Of a DNA stretch of 9,125 nucleotides, positions 1 to 5,984 are shown piece after piece (the stretch's first letter is position 1; each line of letters begins with the position of its first letter). The DNA comes from DATLFQ01 sp035540915 (GTDB lineage Bacteria; Actinomycetota; Acidimicrobiia; Acidimicrobiales; GCA-2861595): the NCBI GenBank assembly GCA_035540915.1, contig DATLFQ010000208.1:1-9125 (forward strand), written 5' to 3'. The notes below the pieces were generated by a model. That model had not been told where the DNA came from. It worked only from the letters and a program-made list of their open reading frames with translations, and did not search any database. The position numbers and the translations under genes are program-made.

Positions 1-773
1 ACGATCGGGGCGAAGTGCCCGATACCCGGGATCTCGCGGACGCGTCCGTCGACAACGTGCTGGGCGACGTGATGCGCTGAATCGGTGAACCAGGGGTTCA
101 ATGCGGTTTTCTCGGCCAGCAAAACCATGACCGGGGCATCGACCGCTCCGAGCACCTCGGGGTCAGTCGCGTCGGGACCCGCGTAGCCCATGCCCTGCTG
201 GACCTCTTGCAGCAGCAGCGGCCAGATGCCAGCTTGCCGTTCCAGGTACGCCGCATCAAGGCCATCGAACTCGTTCTCGTTGCAGACGTAGCGGTGGAAG
301 ATCCGTGACGCTTCGACCAGTTTGCCTTCGGCCACCGCCGCACCCACCTTCTCCAGCATCGCAACCTGCCGAAAGAGGTCCTCTTCTCCCATCAAGGGCC
401 ACACCGAGGGCTCGAACGGAGCCACGGCGACCACGGCGTCGCTGTGCGCTCCCGCGCCGAGAGCGAGCGAGGCACCATCCGACCAACCCGTCAGGCAGAC
501 CGGCTCTGCGATGCTGTCGACGAATGCGTTGATGTCCTCCTGCAGACGAGGGGGTGAGTGGTCTGGATTGTCGCCGGACGGTTTGCGACCGCGGATGCTC
601 GGCAGGTAGCAGGTGAACCTCTCGGCGAGGTGGGGCAGCAGCGCCTCGAAGGCGATGTCTGGGTCCACGACCGGCGGCTGAACCAGGACCAGAGGTGGCC
701 CGTCTCCAAACACTCGGCCGGCGATCTCGGTACCGTCGGCAGACCTGGCTCGGTGAATCCTGGTTTCGCTCAT
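1..773 (-). CDS. alpha/beta-fold hydrolase, C-terminus cut by window edge
   Basis: The minus-strand frame from ATG at 773 stays open to base 1, giving 257 residues without a stop. Visible features are the nucleophile elbow GWSDG (Ser98), a Glu in the APFEPS segment after the next strand (Glu121) and the histidine segment GIGHFAP (His253), an order that fits the alpha/beta hydrolase fold. The HG motif usual after the first strand is replaced by QPP (residues 32-34), so the oxyanion region is atypical. No Asp follows the late strand VMVLLAEK, so Glu121 may be the acid residue. Only the last few residues should be missing, since such proteins are usually 250-290 long. I chose the ATG at 773 because AAGG lies 9 bases upstream; the ATG at 779 would have only 3. 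It is divergent from another alpha/beta hydrolase with the same LxxEP-like segment. The substrate is unknown; a hydrolase of small esters or related compounds is only a class-level guess. Confidence 0.85.
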   Translation of the reverse strand, partial: MSETRIHRARSADGTEIAGRVFGDGPPLVLVQPPVVDPDIAFEALLPHLAERFTCYLPSIRGRKPSGDNPDHSPPRLQEDINAFVDSIAEPVCLTGWSDGASLALGAGAHSDAVVAVAPFEPSVWPLMGEEDLFRQVAMLEKVGAAVAEGKLVEASRIFHRYVCNENEFDGLDAAYLERQAGIWPLLLQEVQQGMGYAGPDATDPEVLGAVDAPVMVLLAEKTALNPWFTDSAHHVAQHVVDGRVREIPGIGHFAPI

Positions 774-938
774 GGGCATGGCCCTTCGCACGGTGATCCT
801 CGGTGACCATCATGATCGACGCCGGGTGAGCCGGCTCGTTTTGTTGCTTCCCGTCCGCTCCTGAGCCCTACGGAACGCCTCCACACGACACGGCACAGCC
901 GAGTTACGTTTCAAAGAGCGTGTCAGCCCTGACGGGGA

Positions 939-960
939 CGGTCACCTTCACCTGTGACCG
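939..960. promoter_or_regulatory. 7-bp inverted repeat in divergent intergenic region, possible operator
   Basis: CGGTCAC (939-945) and GTGACCG (954-960) form a perfect inverted repeat with an 8-base spacer, 55 bases before the GTG start of the plus-strand hydrolase. The heptamer GGTCACC (940-946) recurs in reverse orientation at 802-808, close to the start of the divergent minus-strand hydrolase. Two smaller palindromes lie nearby: GTCAG/CTGAC at 922-933 and GAGCCGGCTC at 828-837. The size and symmetry suit a dimeric repressor site, but a hairpin in the mRNA leader is equally possible. No regulator gene is adjacent in the window. The rest of the 774-1015 gap shows no clear sigma-70-type promoter to me. 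Confidence 0.35.
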
Positions 961-1015
961 GCAATCTCGACGGGCTCCAGCACTCATCCCTGCGAGAACA
1001 GCGAAGGGAGCAACG

Positions 1016-1756
1016 GTGAGCGATCTCTTCATCGAAGCGTGGGGCACAGGTGCGCCCGTGGTCCTGGTACACGGCTCACTGGCGACCGGGGCTGAGGAGT
1101 GGCAAGCGCAGCAGCCGCTCGCAGACGAGGGCTATCAGCTCTTGGTGCTCGACCGTCGTGGTTACGGCGAGAGTCCCGCAGTCGAGGGCGAGGACTTCCT
1201 GCGGGACGCCGCCGACATCGCGCACGTCATCGGCAACGGCACGCATGTCGTTGCCCACTCCTACGGAGGACTCGGTGCCATGTTCGCGGCGGCGCAGCGA
1301 CCGGAGGCCATCCACTCGCTCGCCCTGCTCGAACCCGCCGCAACCACCTTGGCCTCAACCGATGCGGCCCGCGACCTCGTCGATGCCATCCGCAACATGT
1401 GGGACCAAGACCTCCCCGACAAGGTGTGGCTCGCCCGGTTCCTGGAAGCGGTGGGAACAGACATCGAGACCCTGCCCGCCGAGATTCTCGAGGGGGCAGC
1501 ACCCCTTGTGCCCGTGCTTCGAAAGGGCCGCCCGGCATGGGACCGGGAACCGCCGGTCGCCGAACTGGCGGCGGCTCGGTTCCCCAAGCTCGTGGTCTCG
1601 GGAGGACACAGCGAGGGCTTCGAAGCCATTTGCGACGAACTGGCCGACCAGATTAGAGCCGCCCGCGCTGTTGTCGAGGGGGCAGGACACGAGATCCAGT
1701 TCACCGGCGCCCCCATCAACGACGCACTGCGCAACCTCTGGGCCAGAGCGGGATGA
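1016..1756 (+). CDS. alpha/beta-fold hydrolase
   Basis: A 246-residue soluble alpha/beta hydrolase. In order it shows VVLVHGS (residues 16-21, strand beta3 and oxyanion HG), LDRRGYGES (45-53), the nucleophile elbow AHSYGG (Ser82), LLEPAA with Glu106 after the next strand, VVSGGHS at the late strand, and GAGHEIQF with His225. The late strand has no Asp, so Glu106 is the likely acid, as in haloalkane dehalogenases of the LinB/DhaA type; this is inferred from position, not shown. There is no signal peptide, so it is cytoplasmic. I chose GTG at 1016 because GAAGGGAG ends 5 bases upstream and the protein then begins directly with the first strand. The in-frame GTG at 920 would add a 32-residue tail with no recognisable fold. 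It is divergent from the hydrolase at 1-773, with no co-transcribed partner. Substrate unknown. Confidence 0.9.
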   Translation: MSDLFIEAWGTGAPVVLVHGSLATGAEEWQAQQPLADEGYQLLVLDRRGYGESPAVEGEDFLRDAADIAHVIGNGTHVVAHSYGGLGAMFAAAQRPEAIHSLALLEPAATTLASTDAARDLVDAIRNMWDQDLPDKVWLARFLEAVGTDIETLPAEILEGAAPLVPVLRKGRPAWDREPPVAELAAARFPKLVVSGGHSEGFEAICDELADQIRAARAVVEGAGHEIQFTGAPINDALRNLWARAG

Positions 1757-1789
1757 CAGCGTCTCGAAGACCAGGAACGGATCTCTCGT

Positions 1790-1827
1790 GTCTGCTTACC
1801 CGCAGCGCTCGGCGCTACAGGACAGAC
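1790..1827 (+). terminator. weak nested hairpin downstream of hydrolase gene
   Basis: AGCGC (1804-1808) and GCGCT (1812-1816) pair around a TCG loop, and GTCTG/CAGAC arms lie outside them. The structure starts about 35 bases after the hydrolase stop. There is no T-run, so it is at best a weak or factor-assisted terminator. The remainder of 1757-2007 holds no gene I can support: the longest open frames have no family signature and no ribosome binding site. Confidence 0.22.
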
Positions 1828-2007
1828 GATCAGCAAGACCCGCGTCGGAGGCCGCTCCTACGTTCTCCTTGTCGGAGCGGGCGCTCTTGCCGTGCGGCTC
1901 ACGGAGTCGCGGGTGAGAGCCGCTCCCGAGCCGGCATTTCTCGGTGCCCACGACGGGCGCGCGGACCACGGTTCCGCGCCGTGAATCGGGCCGACGATGT
2001 GCCTTCG

Positions 2008-2316
2008 TCAATCAGCTTCCGCGCTCGCGGAGACTTCGAGCACTCGGACGCCGACGAGTTCGATGCCGACAAATAGCTGGTTCCCGGCGTTGCCGACGAT
2101 GTTCTTTCGCATGGCCTCCGCCGACTCCTTGGATTCGTACGTGAGCATGACGAAGCTCTCTGACGAGCTTCGATCGAGCGTCCACGTCCCGCTGACGAAG
2201 CCCGGGTGCTGGACGACACCCGGGACGATCATCCTCTCGAGTCCGGTCCGCTGCTCCGACTCGCGGGCAAGATCCATTCGAAAGGTGGCAAGGGTGGCAT
2301 GTGTTGCTTTCGTCAT
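2008..2316 (-). CDS. ABM-like dimeric alpha/beta-barrel protein
   Basis: A 102-residue cytoplasmic protein. The pattern is an N-terminal strand (ATLATFRMDL), a helix with a basic/hydrophobic stretch (QRTGLERMIVPGVVQ), the turn HPGFVSGTWTLDR, a strand SFVMLTYES, a helix KESAEAMRKNI, and a final strand VGVRVLEVSA. The PGF-x-W core and the strand-helix-strand repeat fit the antibiotic biosynthesis monooxygenase (ABM)/YgiN-like ferredoxin-fold superfamily, whose members dimerise and may act as cofactor-free oxygenases, haem-degrading proteins or simple stress proteins. No catalytic residue set is diagnostic here, so the function is open. The start at 2316 was chosen because the frame upstream (to 2511) is rich in Arg and Ala and has no fold-like pattern. 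The ribosome binding site is weak (GAGCGAG about 9 bases upstream). It stands alone, 231 bases from the lipoprotein gene on the same strand. Confidence 0.72.
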   Translation of the reverse strand: MTKATHATLATFRMDLARESEQRTGLERMIVPGVVQHPGFVSGTWTLDRSSSESFVMLTYESKESAEAMRKNIVGNAGNQLFVGIELVGVRVLEVSASAEAD

Positions 2317-2492
2317 GGCGACAGTCTCGCTCGTGCGATCTGAGCCTGCATCGAGCCCCCGCCGCCAGGCAGTGGCGCTCCTACGTGCCGTTCCAACAGC
2401 TCCCTCGGCGACGGCGCCCGGGAGCGATGCTGGGAGATGAGAGCTACCGAATGTTCCATCGCGAGCGGCAGCCGTCCTTAACGCCCGGCAAC

Positions 2493-2534
2493 AGCCCGCG
2501 CCCGTCGCCATCGCCGTAGGTGCAAGTGCGGGCT
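2493..2534 (-). terminator. inverted repeat just past the lipoprotein gene
   Basis: AGCCCGC (2493-2499) and GCGGGCT (2528-2534) are a perfect 7-bp inverted repeat, about 13 bases downstream of the lipoprotein stop in the minus direction. GGC/GCC can extend the stem across a bulge. The 28-base loop is long and no T-tract follows, so an intrinsic terminator is only tentative. The remainder of the 2317-2547 gap shows nothing clear. Confidence 0.25.
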
Positions 2535-2547
2535 GCCTTGCCCGTCA

Positions 2548-3210
2548 CTATGCGCATCCCTCGTCGAGCACAAGCCCGGCAGGCGTTCCTGTGTCGATGA
2601 ACTCCACGCCATCGCCGGTGGTGCTCATCCGAAACCGTAGGCGGATCTCACCATCGCCACGCCGGGTTGAAACGAGCAGCTCCTTAATGCCGAACCGGTT
2701 TGTCCGCTCGGTGACGCGGTCGGTGCCGTAGATTTCGGCAACCTCTGCTTGACGGGCACCCGTCGAGACACCTTCGACGGTGGAGGCTGGCGGTCCGGCC
2801 GTGATCCTGGCGAGCCGGTCGTCGAGGGCGATGAACTCGACGCCGGTCTGTCCGGCCGGGAACCAGTACTCGCAGCCGGATGTGCCGTCCAGTCGATCCA
2901 CTTTCAGCTGTATCCCGGCTGCTCGTTCGACTTGGTCGAGCCTCATACCCAGCTGGACCGGTCCGAATGACCCGAACGTCACCTCGTAGTCAGCGAGCGG
3001 AGAGCGTTCCTCAGTCGTTGGCGACACAGTCGAGGTTTCCACGACGGTCGTCGATGTCGATGCGGTGCTGGAAGCGGATCCCGCCGACTCGCCGTCATTA
3101 CCACAGCTCGATAACACGGCGAGTGCTGTAAGAAGGACAAGCGACCCGCCATGAAGGAGCGCCGCTGCGGTGGACGCCCTAGCGATGTCGCGTTCTCCGA
3201 CACGCGACAT
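2548..3210 (-). CDS. putative secreted lipoprotein with BLIP/BamE-like repeat domain
   Basis: A 220-residue protein. Residues 1-13 are polar with several Arg, 14-33 are hydrophobic, and LSSC at 33-36 reads as a lipobox with lipidated Cys36. Residues 40-70 form a Ser/Thr-rich linker, and 72-220 an exported domain. Two similar blocks, GPVQLGMRLDQVERAAG (about 83-99) and VSTGARQAEVAEIYG (about 148-162), each followed by strands, recall the tandem units of BLIP/BamE-type folds; this is pattern resemblance only. Cys113 and Cys219 could form a disulfide outside the membrane. I chose ATG at 3210 because it places the signal sequence properly. Its only SD-like sequence, GGGAAG, abuts the ATG, so initiation is uncertain; in-frame starts at 3282 (ATG) and 3291 (TTG) would add a polar Arg-rich extension. 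A rare TTA codon encodes Leu33. Function unknown; it lies divergent from dcd. Confidence 0.72.
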   Translation of the reverse strand: MSRVGERDIARASTAAALLHGGSLVLLTALAVLSSCGNDGESAGSASSTASTSTTVVETSTVSPTTEERSPLADYEVTFGSFGPVQLGMRLDQVERAAGIQLKVDRLDGTSGCEYWFPAGQTGVEFIALDDRLARITAGPPASTVEGVSTGARQAEVAEIYGTDRVTERTNRFGIKELLVSTRRGDGEIRLRFRMSTTGDGVEFIDTGTPAGLVLDEGCA

Positions 3211-3428
3211 CTTCCCACGGACGGGGTTTTCGGCCCGGGTGGGAGGATGACGGCCAAGACGATCACGACAGCCATGAGGCATGGTCCGCAACGCGTGGAC
3301 GTTCTCCAGCGACTCCGCGAATGCGACGGTTCACCATCGACCTCGACGCACTTGCCCACGCCGATCGGACGTGGACCGGTGCCTGGGAACAGCGCCGGCC
3401 TGACCGCGGGAACGAGGTTCCGCATCGT

Positions 3429-3461
3429 CCCCCGCCTGCGGACGGGGGGTCACTGTAGCGT
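3429..3461 (+). promoter_or_regulatory. dcd promoter region: hairpin plus -10-like box
   Basis: TAGCGT (3456-3461) matches TAnnnT and ends 8 bases before the dcd ATG, a distance that would put the transcript start at or next to the ATG. No Shine-Dalgarno sequence precedes dcd, so a leaderless mRNA is likely. Just upstream, CCCCCG (3429-3434) and CGGGGG (3443-3448) form a 6-bp hairpin that could insulate dcd from upstream reads. No TTGACA-like -35 is visible. Confidence 0.4.
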
Positions 3462-3469
3462 GGCCGGCC

Positions 3470-4036
3470 ATGATCCTCTCCGACCGCACCATCCGGGAGG
3501 AGATCGCCGCGGGCCGGATCGGCATCGATCCGCTCGGCTCCGGCTGCGTCCAGCCGTCGTCGGTAGACCTCCACGTGGACGGCCTGTTCCGGGTCTTCCG
3601 CAACCACAGCACGCGGGTGATCGACGTGAAGGAGAACCAGGAGGACCTCACCGAGCTGGTCAAGATCAGCGAGGAGGAGGTCTTCATCCTCCATCCCGGC
3701 GAGTTCGTCCTCGGCTCCACGGCCGAGCGGGTCCGCCTTCCCGACGACCTGGTCGCCCGGCTCGAGGGCAAGTCGAGCCTGGGCCGCCTGGGCCTGCTGA
3801 TCCACAGCACCGCCGGCTTCGTCGACCCCGGCTTCGACGGCCACCTGACGCTGGAGCTCTCCAACGTCGCCACCCTGCCGATCACCATCTATCCCGGGAT
3901 GAAGATCGGCCAGATCAGCTTCCTGCGCATGACCACGCCGGCCGACGAGCCCTACGGCTCGAAGGCGGCAGGATCCAAGTACCAGGGCCAGCGCGGTCCC
4001 ACGCCCAGCCGGTACTACGAGAACTACGCCGACTGA
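3470..4036 (+). CDS. dcd: dCTP deaminase, probably bifunctional (dUMP-forming)
   Basis: A 188-residue enzyme of pyrimidine nucleotide metabolism, cytoplasmic and trimeric in the family. It closely follows the mycobacterial Dcd:Dut protein as I remember it: LSDR near the start, VQPSSVDLHV (27-36), HPGEFVLGST (75-84), EGKSSLGRLGLL (99-110), HSTAGFVDPGF (112-122), LTLELSN with catalytic Glu129, and SKYQGQRGPTPSR (169-181). The mycobacterial and Methanocaldococcus forms carry out both dCTP deamination and dUTP hydrolysis and release dUMP directly for thymidylate synthesis. The HSTAGF-type segment and length favour that form over the enterobacterial monofunctional one. Ala115 corresponds to the residue known to affect dTTP regulation in the mycobacterial enzyme. 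The start at 3470 is fixed by homology. It is followed 82 bases later by the regulator gene on the same strand. Codon use is almost entirely G/C-ending, unlike the genes to the left. Confidence 0.97.
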   Translation: MILSDRTIREEIAAGRIGIDPLGSGCVQPSSVDLHVDGLFRVFRNHSTRVIDVKENQEDLTELVKISEEEVFILHPGEFVLGSTAERVRLPDDLVARLEGKSSLGRLGLLIHSTAGFVDPGFDGHLTLELSNVATLPITIYPGMKIGQISFLRMTTPADEPYGSKAAGSKYQGQRGPTPSRYYENYAD

Positions 4037-4067
4037 GAATCCAGCGCCGGAGACGTCCCCGAAGGAG

Positions 4068-4110
4068 TTCACCCCGGCGTAACAGACTGGCAACGTCAGG
4101 ACCGTAGGGT
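4068..4110 (+). promoter_or_regulatory. 11-bp-spaced GlnR/PHO-like box array with -10 before the regulator gene
   Basis: Pentamers TTCAC (4068-4072), GTAAC (4079-4083) and GCAAC (4090-4094) repeat with exact 11-bp spacing and 6-base spacers. TAGGGT (4105-4110) follows 10 bases later as a -10 box and ends 8 bases before the ATG at 4119. The array therefore covers the -35 position, where no TTGACA is seen; that arrangement suits an activator working as a substitute for a -35. The pattern matches the actinobacterial GlnR box (GTnAC, 6 bases, GAAAC-like), while the first unit GTTCACC is also the core of the Streptomyces PHO box direct repeat. The sequence alone cannot decide between them. Confidence 0.6.
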
Positions 4111-4118
4111 CCGGCCCG

Positions 4119-4634
4119 ATGGACGTCGCCATGGTGCGCTGGCCCGCCGAGGAGGACCGGCGTGCCGGGCTGGCGGCCTCGCATGCGCCACGGCTGCTGG
4201 TCCTCGAGGCGCAGGTCACCCCGCCCGAACCCGCCGACTGCCTGGAGGACTGGGTCCGGGCCTCGGCGCCGGACGAGGAGCTGCGTGCCCGGCTGGCAGC
4301 ACTCACCCGCCGGGCGTTCGCCCACGTGGCGGTGGTGCCGCTCCTCGACGACGACGGCGTCCTGCGCATGGGCTCGAGCTGGGTGTCCCTTCCGCCCGTG
4401 GAGTCCCGGCTGGCGACCGCCCTCCTCGAGCGCTTCGGCGCCGTCGTCAGCCGGGACTCGCTCGGTCGGGCGGGCTGGCCCACCGGTCCGCCAGGGCGCA
4501 ACGCGCTGGACGTCCACATGCTCCGGCTCCGGCGCCGCGTGGCGCCGGTGGCGCTCGCCATCCGCACCGTCAGGTCGCGGGGCTACCTGCTTGAACGGTC
4601 CGGCTCCGGCCAGGTGCACGCCGGCCAGGCGTGA
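4119..4634 (+). CDS. OmpR/PhoB-type winged-helix regulator with shortened receiver-like N-terminus
   Basis: A 171-residue DNA-binding protein. Residues 79-160 are a transcriptional regulatory C-terminal (Trans_reg_C) winged helix: strands around VLRMGSSWVSLPPVE, helix SRLATALLERF, recognition helix RNALDVHMLRLRRRV (127-141) and wing IRTVRSRGYLL (149-159). The N-terminal 75 residues are too short for a normal 120-residue receiver. PRLLVLEAQVTPP (24-36) sits where the phospho-acceptor strand would be but has no Asp, and CLEDWVRASAPDEELRARLAALTRRA resembles a receiver's last helix (compare the usual DDYxxKPF then ELxARxxALLRR). It is thus unlikely to be phosphorylated. It lies just before amtB and glnK, which suggests a GlnR-like role in nitrogen control. 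The start at 4119 fits a leaderless transcript; ATG 4131 is the alternative and has no ribosome binding site. Orthology with GlnR is not shown. Confidence 0.85.
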   Translation: MDVAMVRWPAEEDRRAGLAASHAPRLLVLEAQVTPPEPADCLEDWVRASAPDEELRARLAALTRRAFAHVAVVPLLDDDGVLRMGSSWVSLPPVESRLATALLERFGAVVSRDSLGRAGWPTGPPGRNALDVHMLRLRRRVAPVALAIRTVRSRGYLLERSGSGQVHAGQA

Positions 4635-4640
4635 TCCCCG

Positions 4641-4679
4641 GTTCACCGAGACGACGTTCACCGGAAACGCCCTCGAAAC
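4641..4679 (+). promoter_or_regulatory. GlnR/PHO-like box array in the amtB leader
   Basis: Sites TTCAC (4642-4646), GACGT (4653-4657), GAAAC (4664-4668) and GAAAC (4675-4679) are in 11-bp register; the second is a poor match and the last is a perfect GlnR-type b-site. GTTCACCG also occurs twice as an exact direct repeat, at 4641-4648 and 4656-4663. The array starts 6 bases after the regulator stop codon and ends 46 bases before the amtB start. No TAnnnT box lies between the array and amtB, so the promoter itself is not located. It shares the TTCAC start and the 11-bp phase with the array at 4068-4094, which suggests the same regulator binds both. Confidence 0.55.
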
Positions 4680-4725
4680 ATCGCCGAGGGAACGTGTCGA
4701 TGACCTTTCGACGAATGGAGATGCG

Positions 4726-5973
4726 GTGGATACAGGCGACACTGCGTGGGTGCTGACGGCGACCGCCCTCGTGCTGTTCATGACCCCGGGACTCGCCCTC
4801 TTCTATGGCGGCATGGTCCGCAGCAAGAACATCCTGGGCATGTTGATGCAGAACGTCTTCGCCATGGGCCTCATCGGCGTGCTGTGGGCCGTGGTCGGCT
4901 TCTCCCTGGCCTTCGGTGACGGAGGAGGACTGGTGGGAAACTTCGACTTCGCGTTCCTGAAGGACGTGATGAAGCTCGATGCCGAAGGTGGCATCGTCAA
5001 CGAGCTTCCCGGGCTCGATTTCCTGACGATCCCGCCCGTGCTCTTCTTCGCATTCCAGATGATGTTCGCCATCATCACCCCTGCGCTCATCACCGGAGCC
5101 ACGGCCGACCGGCTGAAGTTCCGGTCCTATGTCCTCTTCATCGGCCTGTGGTCGGTGCTGGTGTACTCGCCACTCGCCCACTGGGTCTTCAGCCCCACGG
5201 GATGGCTGTTCGAGCGGGGGGCGCTGGACTTCGCCGGGGGCACGGCCATCCACATCAACGCCGGCGTGGCCGCGCTCGTCCTGGTGGCCATGATCGGCAA
5301 GCGCCGCGGGTACCCCGAGCAGCCCATGCCGCCGCACAACCTGCCGCTCACCCTGATCGGTACGGGCATCCTGTGGTTCGGATGGTTCGGGTTCAACGCC
5401 GGGTCTGCCGCCGCGGCGAACGCCCAGGCGGCACAGGCTCTGGTCAACACCAGCCTGGCCGCCTCGGCCGCCATGCTCGGGTGGCTGGTCGCCGAGAAGC
5501 TGCGGTCGGGCCACGCCACCACCCTCGGCGGGGCCTCCGGCGCCGTCGCCGGCCTCGTCGCCATCACGCCCTGCGCCGGCTACGTGGGCGGCATGTCGCC
5601 GATCGTCATCGGCGCCATCGCCGGTGTGGCCTGCTACCTGGCCATCGGCATCAAGCGGGCGCTCAAGCTCGACGACAGCCTCGACGTGATCGCCGTCCAC
5701 CTGGTGGGCGGCGTGGTCGGCTCGCTCCTGCTCGGCTTCTTCGGTGACGCCTCGGCGACGGGCTTCGGCACCGACGGGGTCTTCTTCGGCGGCGGGGGCG
5801 ACCTGCTCACCGACCAGGTCGTGGCAGTCGTGGCCGCCATCGCCTTCTCGGCCGTGGCCTCCTTCGTCATCGCCAAGTTCGTCGACATCGTGTCGGGTCT
5901 GCGGGTCGACGCCGATGCCGAGGACACCGGCCTCGACGTCAGCCAGCACGCCGAAACCGCCTACGCCGCGTGA
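4726..5973 (+). CDS. amtB: ammonium transporter, Amt family
   Basis: A 415-residue inner-membrane channel for ammonium, trimeric in the family, with about 11 hydrophobic segments. Landmarks: TPGLALFYGGMVRSKN (20-35), the FQMMFAIITPALITGA helix (110-125) where the Phe gate lies, LDFAGGTAIHINAG with the first pore His at 176, WFGWFGFNAGSA (217-228), SGAVAGLVAITPCAGY (271-286), and AVHLVGGVVGS with the second pore His at 325. The tail GLRVDADAEDTGLDVSQHAETAYA is the conserved C-terminal region that contacts GlnK. The GTG at 4726 is the start: GGAG lies 5 bases upstream and the protein begins DTGDTAWVL as in relatives. The open frame extends upstream to 4162 only because it overlaps the regulator gene in another frame. 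GlnK starts 11 bases after its stop, so the two are an operon. Confidence 0.97.
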   Translation: MDTGDTAWVLTATALVLFMTPGLALFYGGMVRSKNILGMLMQNVFAMGLIGVLWAVVGFSLAFGDGGGLVGNFDFAFLKDVMKLDAEGGIVNELPGLDFLTIPPVLFFAFQMMFAIITPALITGATADRLKFRSYVLFIGLWSVLVYSPLAHWVFSPTGWLFERGALDFAGGTAIHINAGVAALVLVAMIGKRRGYPEQPMPPHNLPLTLIGTGILWFGWFGFNAGSAAAANAQAAQALVNTSLAASAAMLGWLVAEKLRSGHATTLGGASGAVAGLVAITPCAGYVGGMSPIVIGAIAGVACYLAIGIKRALKLDDSLDVIAVHLVGGVVGSLLLGFFGDASATGFGTDGVFFGGGGDLLTDQVVAVVAAIAFSAVASFVIAKFVDIVSGLRVDADAEDTGLDVSQHAETAYAA

Positions 5974-5984
5974 CCGGGAGACCA

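Noticed and set aside
1840..1983. A possible remnant of a small gene on the plus strand (segment reading GGRSYVLLVGAGALAVRL)
   Set aside because: It has no start with a ribosome binding site and no recognisable family, and ends in a normal stop; a short hydrophobic run alone is not evidence of a gene.
3329..3335. An isolated GTTCACC upstream of dcd
   Set aside because: It has no second site in 11-bp register, so it does not form a GlnR/PHO-like array; a single heptamer is expected by chance at this composition.
3321..3458. A 45-residue plus-strand small ORF ending at the dcd -10 box
   Set aside because: The first half reads plausibly (RFTIDLDALAHADRTW), but the rest is Pro/Gly/Arg-rich, there is no ribosome binding site, and its stop lies within the dcd promoter. 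It could be a remnant; I cannot support it as a gene.
3263..4567. A 434-residue minus-strand frame across dcd and the regulator
   Set aside because: It spans two real plus-strand genes and their promoter, and shows low-complexity Arg/Ser stretches typical of shadow frames.
4162..4725. A longer amtB start, extending the frame back to 4162
   Set aside because: The added 188 residues are Arg/Pro/Ser-rich shadow of the regulator gene; the GTG at 4726 has a proper ribosome binding site and gives the normal Amt N-terminus.
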